Shown: positions 1 to 5,013 of the stretch, piece after piece
How positions within the stretch are numbered: the stretch's first letter is position 1
How the letters are laid out: every line of letters begins with the position of its first letter
Assembly: GCA_013214445.1 (NCBI GenBank)
Contig: JABSPG010000344.1
Coordinates: 1 to 5,013, forward strand
DNA from: Ekhidna sp.
GTDB lineage: Bacteria; Bacteroidota; Bacteroidia; Cytophagales; Cyclobacteriaceae
DNA length: 5,013 bases
Direction of reading: 5' to 3'
Translations under genes and position numbers: made by a program
Notes under the pieces: model-generated
What the model was told of the DNA's origin: nothing
Seen by the model: only the letters and a program-made list of their open reading frames with translations
The model's database searches: none

Positions 1-87
1 CCATTGGTAACTTTCATTGCGAGTGGAATGGCCGATCACGCCACAGGAGCTACATTCGACATAAATGCAGGCAGCTATTTGCACTAA
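1..87 (+). CDS. Short-chain dehydrogenase/reductase, C-terminal end only (partial)
   Basis: The window opens inside a reading frame that gives 28 residues and then TAA (85-87). The visible tail, roughly FIASGMADHATGATFDINAG, matches the end of classical SDR oxidoreductases, where a segment like 'FLAS-x-x-A-x-x-x-TG-x-x-x-x-x-D-G-G' follows the last Rossmann-fold helix. The usual terminal Asp-Gly-Gly appears here as Asp-Ile-Asn-Ala-Gly, a common variant form. SDR enzymes use NAD(P)(H) to oxidise or reduce alcohol/carbonyl substrates in the cytoplasm. The cofactor-binding and catalytic Tyr-x-x-x-Lys regions lie outside the window, so the substrate cannot be inferred. The family call rests on this short tail alone. 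Confidence 0.68.
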   Translation, partial: PLVTFIASGMADHATGATFDINAGSYLH

Positions 88-109
88 TCATTTCTTTTTG
101 TTTTTAAAT

Positions 110-122
110 TCCTAAATTAGGA
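110..122. promoter_or_regulatory. 13-base palindrome upstream of the TerB-like pair
   Basis: TCCTAA-A-TTAGGA is a perfect inverted repeat with six-base arms around one central A. It lies 21 bases before the first TerB-like start and partly overlaps the purine-rich ribosome-binding site. Its size and symmetry resemble a small operator for a dimeric regulator, but no regulator gene is in the window. In AT-rich DNA such a palindrome could arise by chance. The palindrome is read directly from the sequence; the operator role is inference. Confidence 0.25.
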
Positions 123-124
123 GG
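118..124 (+). promoter_or_regulatory. Purine-rich ribosome-binding site TAGGAGG
   Basis: TAGGAGG is a near-ideal Shine-Dalgarno sequence and stands out because the other complete genes here have only A-rich leaders. It ends nine bases before an ATG at 134 and 19 bases before the TerB-like ATG at 144. The better-spaced ATG (134) opens only an eight-codon frame (134-160) that overlaps the TerB start out of frame. Either ribosomes load here and re-initiate at 144, or the motif's fit to 134 is incidental. Confidence 0.4.
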
Positions 125-143
125 CTAATTAATATGCAGCCAT

Positions 144-563
144 ATGGAAGAAAACATTAAAAACCACCTGAAAGCCCTAATTCAACTTTCTGTAGTAGAT
201 AGAAGTTTTGATGAGCCGGAAAAATCCTATGTGTACACAATTGGCAAAGCAAATAGAGTGACAGAGAATGAGATCAATGAACTGGTAAGTGAAGTAATCA
301 ACGCCAAAGACGCTGTTGAAATCAACTATGAGGGATTACGATCGGATGAGAGATTTGCCTTTTTATATGATATCATTCAATTAATGAAGATCGATGGTGA
401 GGTGTTTCTGTCAGAAATTAGATATTGTGAGGAATTGGCGCAAAAGATAGGCTATGATAAGAAGGTGGTGAAGAAAATGTCGTCGAGAGTCTATGGAGAT
501 CCATCCATAACTACCAATAGGGATGCATTGATGAAAATGGCCGATAAGTATTTAAAAAAGTAA
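144..563 (+). CDS. TerB-like (tellurite resistance TerB family) protein, first of a tandem pair
   Basis: This gene encodes a 139-residue, wholly soluble, mostly helical protein without signal peptide or membrane segment, so it should be cytoplasmic. It shows two copies of the TerB-type signature, hydrophobic-Gln-Leu-x-x-x-Asp followed seven residues later by Glu: D19/E26 in 'IQLSVVDRSFDEPEKSY' and D84/E91 in 'IQLMKIDGEVFLSEIRY'. TerB-fold proteins are acidic helical bundles linked in some bacteria to stress or metal-binding complexes with TerC/TerD-type partners. None of those partners lies in this window, so tellurite resistance should not be assumed. No upstream in-frame ATG or GTG precedes 144 within the leader, and a strong ribosome-binding site sits at 118-124. 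It is followed after 13 bases by a paralogue (577-972), implying co-transcription. Family assignment is by motif recognition; the function is unknown. Confidence 0.8.
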   Translation: MEENIKNHLKALIQLSVVDRSFDEPEKSYVYTIGKANRVTENEINELVSEVINAKDAVEINYEGLRSDERFAFLYDIIQLMKIDGEVFLSEIRYCEELAQKIGYDKKVVKKMSSRVYGDPSITTNRDALMKMADKYLKK

Positions 564-576
564 CCTAAAGATAAAG

Positions 577-972
577 ATGAGCATTAAGGCGAAACTAAGC
601 GTGCTGGTTCAGTTGGCAAACATAGATGGTGATTTTGCTGGTGAAGAAAAGGACTTGATCTATATGATCGGAAAAGCAAATGGAGTATCAGAGGAGGAGA
701 TCAACAACATGGTGGAAAATCCAGAGCCTCTGCCGCCTGTTAGCACGATGAGTGAAGATGACAAGTTTGAGTATTTGTTCCACATTGTGCAACTGATGAA
801 GATAGATAGCCAAGTATATCTTTCAGAAATTAAGTTTTGTGAAGAACTTTCAGAAAAGCTGGGCTTCAAGCGAAATGTAATTTCAAAACTCTCTTCACGA
901 ATCTATAGCGATCCGGCGATCACTTCGGATGTATCTAGCTTGAAAAGGGCGATTAAGAAATACAAACAATAA
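577..972 (+). CDS. TerB-like protein, second of a tandem pair
   Basis: This 131-residue soluble helical protein is clearly paralogous to its upstream neighbour. Shared blocks include 'YxIGKANxV' near residues 29-37, 'QLMKID' at 72-77, 'LSEIxxCEEL' at 82-91, and 'SSRxYxDPxIT' near the C-terminus. It repeats the two-motif TerB layout, with D17/E24 in the first half and D77/E84 in the second, and has a proline-rich linker (about residues 49-54, PEPLPP) that the first copy lacks. The first motif, 'IDGDFAGEEK', is closer to the TerB consensus than the degenerate 'VDRSFDEPEK' of copy one. An A-rich leader (AAAGATAAAG) precedes the ATG, as expected in Bacteroidota. The stop codon is the first base-paired element of the terminator inverted repeat. 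The specific role is unknown. Confidence 0.8.
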   Translation: MSIKAKLSVLVQLANIDGDFAGEEKDLIYMIGKANGVSEEEINNMVENPEPLPPVSTMSEDDKFEYLFHIVQLMKIDSQVYLSEIKFCEELSEKLGFKRNVISKLSSRIYSDPAITSDVSSLKRAIKKYKQ

Positions 973-1005
973 TGACAAAATCCGCTTCGGCGGATTTATT
1001 GTTTG
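963..1005. terminator. Bidirectional terminator / extended inverted repeat between convergent genes
   Basis: The core hairpin is AAATCCGC (978-985), loop TTCG (986-989), GCGGATTT (990-997), giving the exceptionally stable cUUCGg tetraloop in plus-strand RNA. Short T-rich runs flank it in both directions, TTTATTGTTT for the plus strand and TTTTGTCATT for the minus strand. A second pair of ten-base arms encloses it: CAAACAATAA (963-972) and TTATTGTTTG (996-1005). The outer arms contain the stop codons of both convergent genes, which pair with each other. The inner AAA/TTT base pairs and the outer arm compete for 996-997, so the two structures may alternate. The position between tail-to-tail genes supports termination of both. 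Confidence 0.82.
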
Positions 1006-1820
1006 AAAGGGTTGAAGTGTTCTTTTTCGATTTTGAAGTGATGTTCAAGTTTCGACAAAAAATCATCTTCATGAAGCACTTCTATCTCTTCTATTTCACC
1101 AAGAGAACTTATTTTAAGTCTTTTATCGGTAAGTGTTACACGTCCGGTATTCGTCAGCTGGGTTATGAGTTTTTTCTGCGTGAAAGATGATTCTGGAGAA
1201 GTCTGTTGAAAATTGCAAATCTCCATGAACTGGATGAGTTGCTTTTCGTCAGTTGTGAAAAGTAGTTTATTGGAAAAAACAGATGCGTCATCTGAGTTCT
1301 TCAACACAAAATTGTCGTCTGGGTCAGTATCCAATTTCCAATACTTGGTATAGTCTATCCTTACCTCTCCTTTCCTTACCTTAAATGGGGATACAAGCCC
1401 ATCTCCAAATCCCACATCCACATACCACTGATCGTTTTCGATCGTAACTACGATGGCCATGTGTTCGAAGGGGCGGCCAAATGCACCTTTGTCTTCGTTC
1501 CAAACTTTGGCCGAAATTATGTAGCAGTTAAAACCTAGATGGTAAAGAAGATGGTAGAAGAGACCATTCAATTCGTGACAGAATCCACCTCTTTTTTCGT
1601 GCACAATTTTCTTAAAGATCTGCTGATAGTCTAAGATGATTTTTCTTCCATAGTGGATATCAAGGTTCTCAAAAGGGATATGCAACAAATGCTGTTTTTG
1701 AAGTTTCTTCAAATAAGTGAGGGATGGCGGCTCTCGTTGGCATTTGATTCGTTCGAGATAGCTCTTGAGATCAATGGGAGATGCTTTGGGCTTGTTCTGA
1801 AAGTAGTTTAGTTTACTCAC
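996..1820 (-). CDS. nat: Arylamine N-acetyltransferase (NAT)
   Basis: Using the GTG at 1820-1818, the protein is 274 residues, normal for bacterial NATs. It transfers acetyl (or another acyl) groups from acyl-CoA to arylamines, hydrazines or N-hydroxyarylamines in the cytoplasm, through an acyl-cysteine intermediate. The complete Cys-His-Asp triad is visible: C81 in 'RGGFCHELN', H120 in 'RPFEHMAIVV', and D135 in 'YVDVGFGD'. Spacings of 39 and 15 residues are close to those of characterised enzymes. The N-terminal family hallmark 'HLLHIPFENLDIHYG' is at about 44-58. An ATG at 1877 would add 19 residues of unrelated sequence and overlap the upstream gene by 61 bases; the GTG instead overlaps that gene's TGA by four bases (GTGA), the classic coupled arrangement. 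Family and triad are certain; the physiological acceptor is not known. Confidence 0.93.
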   Translation of the reverse strand: MSKLNYFQNKPKASPIDLKSYLERIKCQREPPSLTYLKKLQKQHLLHIPFENLDIHYGRKIILDYQQIFKKIVHEKRGGFCHELNGLFYHLLYHLGFNCYIISAKVWNEDKGAFGRPFEHMAIVVTIENDQWYVDVGFGDGLVSPFKVRKGEVRIDYTKYWKLDTDPDDNFVLKNSDDASVFSNKLLFTTDEKQLIQFMEICNFQQTSPESSFTQKKLITQLTNTGRVTLTDKRLKISSLGEIEEIEVLHEDDFLSKLEHHFKIEKEHFNPFKQ

Positions 1821-2899
1821 TTCACACGAAGGTCTTGAGCTAGATTGCCAATCATATTGTGCAATGCTTCCTGCCATGTGACATCAGCATCCCATACGCC
1901 TACATGTACATTTTTTGAAATATTCTGACGTACATAGAATTTGCATACGATCGCATTTCTGGGAATCGTCTTCACTCTTGTTTGATCAGGCATTACAGGT
2001 ATAATCGAAGCAAAACCAGTTGTTCCCGGGACTACATCATAGTCCAACATTTTCTTTGCTGTTTCTACTGTGCTGCAAACAGACCGGAGAACAAACTGAT
2101 ATCTCTTTCTTTTCAACTCATCGTCTGACATGGGGTCTATCATTTCGAACTCATACGGATACGATGATTTCAGAATTTCTTCAAGCTCAAGGTTCTTGGA
2201 TGCGATGTTCCTATTGTAATCTATAATGCGAGCTAAAATCTCTTCATTTTGAGTTTTGCTTGTATCCAGTAGGGCAAATCTTTCTACGGCTAACTTGCTC
2301 CGCCTAAGAACGCCGGGGTAGTTTTTGAGAAGCGTCTTCTCCACAATTGAAAGTCCCCCAATATAGCTGGGCTTTTCTGGTATCAGAAAGTTCTGAATCT
2401 CATAGTCTGCCCTCCTAATCTCTCGACCGACATCTAGCAATAGTTCGTGCAAACTGTTGGATCTCATCGCAAAGACTTCTGACCCTTCAAGAATCAGTTT
2501 TGAAGAGCCACTATAGGGGCCGATTAGTATTTCGTATTCATTGTCTTTTTGACTGAAAAAGATAACATTGGTGATTTTTCTCTGATTGAAAAGCTCTACA
2601 TATGATTTTTGAGCACTGCTACTTGCGATGTAGTTTATGTCTTGAAGGTACAGAATAGGATCTACCCCCATTGTCACAAAGGCCTTGTGAGTCTTTAGAA
2701 GCACATTCTCGTAATCACCTACTTGATTGAACCCGTCAAGAATCTGATCTGGAACGGAAAAGATCACGGCAGCCCTCTCACTATTAAGGGTTTGAGGAAC
2801 CGCTATTGTTTCGCTAAAGTGGACAAAATCGTAAATTGGTTTCTGTGCATTAGCAAGTGTCGAAAGACAAAAGATTGAAGCGAAGATGAATTTCCTCAT
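1817..2899 (-). CDS. Exported protein of unknown function with N-terminal signal peptide
   Basis: I do not recognise this family. From the ATG at 2899 the product is 360 residues and begins with a good signal peptide: MRK, a hydrophobic stretch (residues 4-15), then 'LANA-Q' with cleavage predicted after A18. An in-frame GTG at 2938 would add 13 residues ahead of the signal, so the ATG is preferred. No lipobox surrounds C11, so signal peptidase I processing and a periplasmic or secreted location are likely. The mature part has no further membrane segment. Its N-terminal half alternates hydrophobic strands and helices ('AAVIFSVPD', 'NVIFFSQ', 'EILIGPYSG'). A charged helical region spans about 185-285, and a final part at 290-345 ends in 'VHVGVWDADVTW'. 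Two mature cysteines (C275, C319) could form a disulfide. It overlaps the downstream N-acetyltransferase by four bases. Coding status is strongly supported; function is open. Confidence 0.85.
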   Translation of the reverse strand: MRKFIFASIFCLSTLANAQKPIYDFVHFSETIAVPQTLNSERAAVIFSVPDQILDGFNQVGDYENVLLKTHKAFVTMGVDPILYLQDINYIASSSAQKSYVELFNQRKITNVIFFSQKDNEYEILIGPYSGSSKLILEGSEVFAMRSNSLHELLLDVGREIRRADYEIQNFLIPEKPSYIGGLSIVEKTLLKNYPGVLRRSKLAVERFALLDTSKTQNEEILARIIDYNRNIASKNLELEEILKSSYPYEFEMIDPMSDDELKRKRYQFVLRSVCSTVETAKKMLDYDVVPGTTGFASIIPVMPDQTRVKTIPRNAIVCKFYVRQNISKNVHVGVWDADVTWQEALHNMIGNLAQDLRVK

Positions 2900-3073
2900 G
2901 TAGTAACTCAGATAGAATGCTTTATTCTTATACTTCACAACTGCAATAAAGTCTTATTTAGTATACATGGAAATTTTGAAAAGCAGGAAAGTATTTCACC
3001 GCAATTATAAATCATGCGTTGATGAATCCTTGGTTCGAATTGTTTCTCTGCCTTTAAAACTACAATTAGTCAA
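2900..3073. other. Divergent intergenic region, presumed promoters for both flanks
   Basis: This 174-base AT-rich stretch separates the minus-strand exported-protein gene from the plus-strand glycosylase gene, so it should carry promoters in both directions. I looked for the Bacteroidota pattern (TTTG near -33 and TAnnTTTG near -7) and found no convincing pair at correct spacing on either strand. CTTTATT (2920-2926) and AATAAAG (2945-2951) form a loose seven-base inverted repeat with an 18-base spacer, which could be chance. No RNA gene or coding frame is apparent. Confidence 0.4.
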
Positions 3074-3640
3074 ATGAAAACCAGGTGTCAATGGTGTGCA
3101 AATTCCTTTGAAGCGTACGTTCGATATCATGATGAAGAATGGGGTGTTCCGGTGCATGATGAAAGAACACATTTTGAGTTTTTGGTTTTAGAAAGTGCCC
3201 AAGCAGGCCTGAGCTGGGCTACTATTTTGAAGAAAAGAGAAGGCTATCGTAAGGCATTTTCAGACTTTGATGCGTCTGTTGTAGCATCGTACACCGAATC
3301 GGAGGTGGAAAAACTATTGCAAGATCCCTCCATAGTCAGAAACAAATTGAAAATACTAGCTACGATTAACAATGCGCAACGCTTCTTAGAAGTACAAAAA
3401 GCATTTGGTTCTTTTGATAATTACATATGGCAATTTGTGGATGGTGAACCCATTATAAATGCATGGAAGACGAGAGATCAGGTTCCGGTAACTACTCCTA
3501 CTTCGGACAAGCTTTCTAAAGATTTAAGACAAAGGGGCTTCAAATTTTTAGGATCAACGACCATATATGCGCATATGCAAGCGATTGGATTGGTTAATGA
3601 TCACACAGTCGATTGCTTCAGATACAAGGAATTAATATAA
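3074..3640 (+). CDS. tag: DNA-3-methyladenine glycosylase I
   Basis: This 188-residue protein matches the Tag family over its full length. The enzyme removes 3-methyladenine from alkylated DNA, starting base excision repair. The family's zinc-binding residues are present: C5 ('RCQW'), H19 ('RYHDEEWGVP'), and H177 and C181 ('NDHTVDC'). These correspond to Cys4, His17, His175 and Cys179 of the E. coli enzyme. The base-recognition Glu and Trp are E40 and W48 in 'LESAQAGLSW', which aligns with E. coli E38/W46. The helix-hairpin-helix-like core continues through 'LKKREGYRKAF', and the late conserved block 'RGFKFLGSTTIYAHMQAIGLVNDH' region is intact. The ATG at 3074 places the zinc cysteine at the expected distance from the N-terminus. 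The gene is complete and appears functional. A beta-propeller gene starts seven bases after its stop. Confidence 0.96.
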   Translation: MKTRCQWCANSFEAYVRYHDEEWGVPVHDERTHFEFLVLESAQAGLSWATILKKREGYRKAFSDFDASVVASYTESEVEKLLQDPSIVRNKLKILATINNAQRFLEVQKAFGSFDNYIWQFVDGEPIINAWKTRDQVPVTTPTSDKLSKDLRQRGFKFLGSTTIYAHMQAIGLVNDHTVDCFRYKELI

Positions 3641-3647
3641 AAGACCT

Positions 3648-5013
3648 ATGAGAAAAATAGCATTAGCATTAACCGTGTTGTTTTTGATTATTCTGTTGTT
3701 GGAAGACAAAAGAACCAGTTCCCTTGAAGCCACCTACTTGTCGTATATCAAAGAGAGATCCCCAAATAAGCTCGAAGGTCCTGAGAAATCAGTTTTTCGA
3801 GAAGCCCTAATGACGATGGATCCAAGGACGGGAGAAATCCCAACAGAAAAAAGGCGACAAGTCATACGGAGTATAAAAGCATCGAGAGCAGCGCAGGATC
3901 GAGATTTTGCCTGGGAACAAATTCCTACTGAAGTTGCAGGTCGTACTCGATCTATTATGATTGATCCCAATGACCCTGACAGACTGTGGTCGGGATCAGC
4001 TACAGGAGGTTTATGGTATACCTCAGACTTTAGAAACAACACAGCTTGGGTTCCTGTATCGGATGACTGGGAATCATTATCAGTAAGTAGCATTACATAT
4101 GACCCGAACAATACGCAGACGTTCTATGCAGGAACAGGAGAATCATTTACCTCAGTGAACATTTATAGAGAATCCACCTCTTCCGGAGTGGGTATTTACA
4201 AATCCGAAGATGGAGGAGCATCTTGGTCACTGCTACCTTCAACCGCCGATTTTAAGTACGTGAATGACATCATCGTTAGAGATGAAAATGGAACCAGCGT
4301 AATATATGCTGCAGTTGTTTCAGGCATTTATCAGGGCCAGGTATTTGGTTCGCTACCAACAGATGGCTTGTACCGATCAGATAATGGAGGCGATAGCTGG
4401 CAACAGGTGCTTCCCGACATTCCAGGTTCGTCCGTTCCATTTGCCGTAAGTGATATTGAGTTGATGGATAATGGAGATATCTACCTGGGCACAATGAGAA
4501 ATCTGGCAATAGAAGGAGGCGGCTATATTCTTCATTCAGAAAATGGTCTTGATTGGCAAGTAATCAACAATCTCAAAGAACAGCTGCTGGTATCTTACGG
4601 TGATACGCTCATCGCAGGAAGAGTCATGCTGGCATCATTAGGGGACAAAATGTATGCTTTGGGCACGGGAGGGGTCACCAACAGTTTCAATCAAATAAGA
4701 GATTTTGCAGCTTTATTGATGTTGAAAAATGAGGATGGCATTTGGGCAAGTGTCGATACCCCTGAATCGAATTGGGCTTCTATTCCATGGCATGCACTCA
4801 CGCTAAAGGTGGATCCTAACAATGAGGGTAATTTGGTCATAGCAGGGTTAGACGTTTACGCTACAAATTCAGCTGACAACTCAAGTGGCGGGTCGGTTTC
4901 CGACTTGACATGGTCCAAGCTAAGCGACTGGTCCTCGATGTATTATTACTCAGATTATTTGATTCGATACTTTGGTCTGGATGATGTCGATAGCATCCGA
5001 AATCACTTTGTGC
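3648..5013 (+). CDS. Exported BNR/Asp-box beta-propeller protein (VPS10/sortilin-like repeats), partial, continues beyond window
   Basis: The frame opens at ATG 3648, seven bases after tag, and stays open for 455 codons to the window end. The N-terminus is MRK plus a hydrophobic core (residues 4-18) but lacks a clear Ala-x-Ala site, so it may be a signal peptide or an uncleaved anchor. A charged helical segment (about 45-86, including 'MDPRTGEIP') precedes the propeller. The propeller starts at 'WEQIPTEVAGRTRSIMIDP' (89-107). Asp-box motifs of the form S-x-D-x-G-x-x-W are seen at 186-193 (SEDGGASW) and 244-251 (SDNGGDSW), with a shortened one at 297-303 (SENGLDW). 'DPNN' or 'DPND' blade openings occur at 106, 152 and 389. 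Such proteins in Bacteroidota are usually large, surface or secreted, and often carry a C-terminal type IX sorting domain; that end is outside the window. Automatic labels such as 'glycosyl hydrolase' would be unsafe, since no catalytic residues can be assigned. Confidence 0.87.
   Translation, partial: MRKIALALTVLFLIILLLEDKRTSSLEATYLSYIKERSPNKLEGPEKSVFREALMTMDPRTGEIPTEKRRQVIRSIKASRAAQDRDFAWEQIPTEVAGRTRSIMIDPNDPDRLWSGSATGGLWYTSDFRNNTAWVPVSDDWESLSVSSITYDPNNTQTFYAGTGESFTSVNIYRESTSSGVGIYKSEDGGASWSLLPSTADFKYVNDIIVRDENGTSVIYAAVVSGIYQGQVFGSLPTDGLYRSDNGGDSWQQVLPDIPGSSVPFAVSDIELMDNGDIYLGTMRNLAIEGGGYILHSENGLDWQVINNLKEQLLVSYGDTLIAGRVMLASLGDKMYALGTGGVTNSFNQIRDFAALLMLKNEDGIWASVDTPESNWASIPWHALTLKVDPNNEGNLVIAGLDVYATNSADNSSGGSVSDLTWSKLSDWSSMYYYSDYLIRYFGLDDVDSIRNHFV

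Noticed and set aside
660..869. Minus-strand open frame of 69 codons
   Set aside because: It lies wholly antisense to the second TerB-like gene, has no recognisable motif and no plausible leader.
144..972. A tellurite-resistance (ter) operon
   Set aside because: Only TerB-like proteins are present. No TerA, TerC, TerD, TerE or TerZ gene is in view, and orphan TerB-fold proteins occur widely without that phenotype.
972..1190. Plus-strand open frame of 72 codons just after the TerB-like pair
   Set aside because: It begins inside the terminator hairpin and is antisense to the 3' end of NAT, whose coding sequence is unambiguous. The Phe-rich composition is typical of a shadow frame.
2020..2226. 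Plus-strand open frame of 68 codons
   Set aside because: It is antisense to the exported-protein gene, low in plausible protein character, and without a family resemblance.
2920..2951. CTTTATT / AATAAAG inverted repeat as an operator or terminator
   Set aside because: Seven AT-rich base pairs across an 18-base spacer are expected by chance in DNA of this composition, and no T-tract or spacing to a promoter supports it.
3040..3069. Possible Bacteroidota promoter for tag (TTG with TACAATTAG downstream)
   Set aside because: The -7-like element has two mismatches and its position would put the transcription start almost on the ATG at 3074, leaving no leader.
3734..4111. Minus-strand open frame of 125 codons
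   Set aside because: It is antisense to the propeller gene, which shows clear Asp-box repeats in the opposite frame. The Ser-rich composition fits a shadow.
4276..4509. Minus-strand open frame of 77 codons
   Set aside because: It is antisense to the second and third propeller repeats, with no domain signature.
1..5013. Mobile element, CRISPR array, tRNA/rRNA, or a new defence system
   Set aside because: No transposase, terminal repeats, regularly spaced repeats, RNA gene folds or defence-type nuclease/NTPase domains were seen on either strand.

Overview
The window looks like a chromosomal stretch from a member of the Bacteroidota, probably a marine or soil Cytophagales-type bacterium. This rests on the AT-rich composition, the scarcity of Shine-Dalgarno sequences before most starts, a secreted protein whose signal peptide ends in Ala-Gln, and a large BNR/Asp-box beta-propeller with the N-terminal layout common among type IX-secreted proteins of that phylum. 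Genus-level placement is inference only.

Layout. Positions 1-87 hold the last 28 codons of a plus-strand short-chain dehydrogenase/reductase. After a 56-base gap carrying a 13-base palindrome and a strong purine-rich ribosome-binding site come two tandem TerB-like genes (144-563 and 577-972), 13 bases apart and clearly paralogous. They meet, tail to tail, a minus-strand pair transcribed from about 2899 down to 996: a signal-peptide-bearing protein of unknown function (1817-2899), then an arylamine N-acetyltransferase (996-1820). The two minus-strand genes overlap by four bases (GTGA). The convergent junction is an elaborate inverted repeat with a cTTCGg-capped hairpin, most likely a bidirectional terminator. 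A divergent intergenic region (2900-3073) follows, then plus-strand tag (3-methyladenine DNA glycosylase I, 3074-3640). Seven bases later begins a large exported beta-propeller protein (3648 onward) that runs off the window end.

How they fit together. The TerB pair probably forms one transcription unit of small cytoplasmic helical proteins. The unknown exported protein and the N-acetyltransferase look translationally coupled. The glycosylase and the propeller protein are closely spaced and may share a promoter, but no functional link between them is evident. No mobile element, CRISPR array, RNA gene or obvious defence system is visible. The window is mostly ordinary core/accessory Bacteroidota gene content; the most distinctive points are the TerB duplication, the unknown protein coupled to NAT, and the structured convergent junction.
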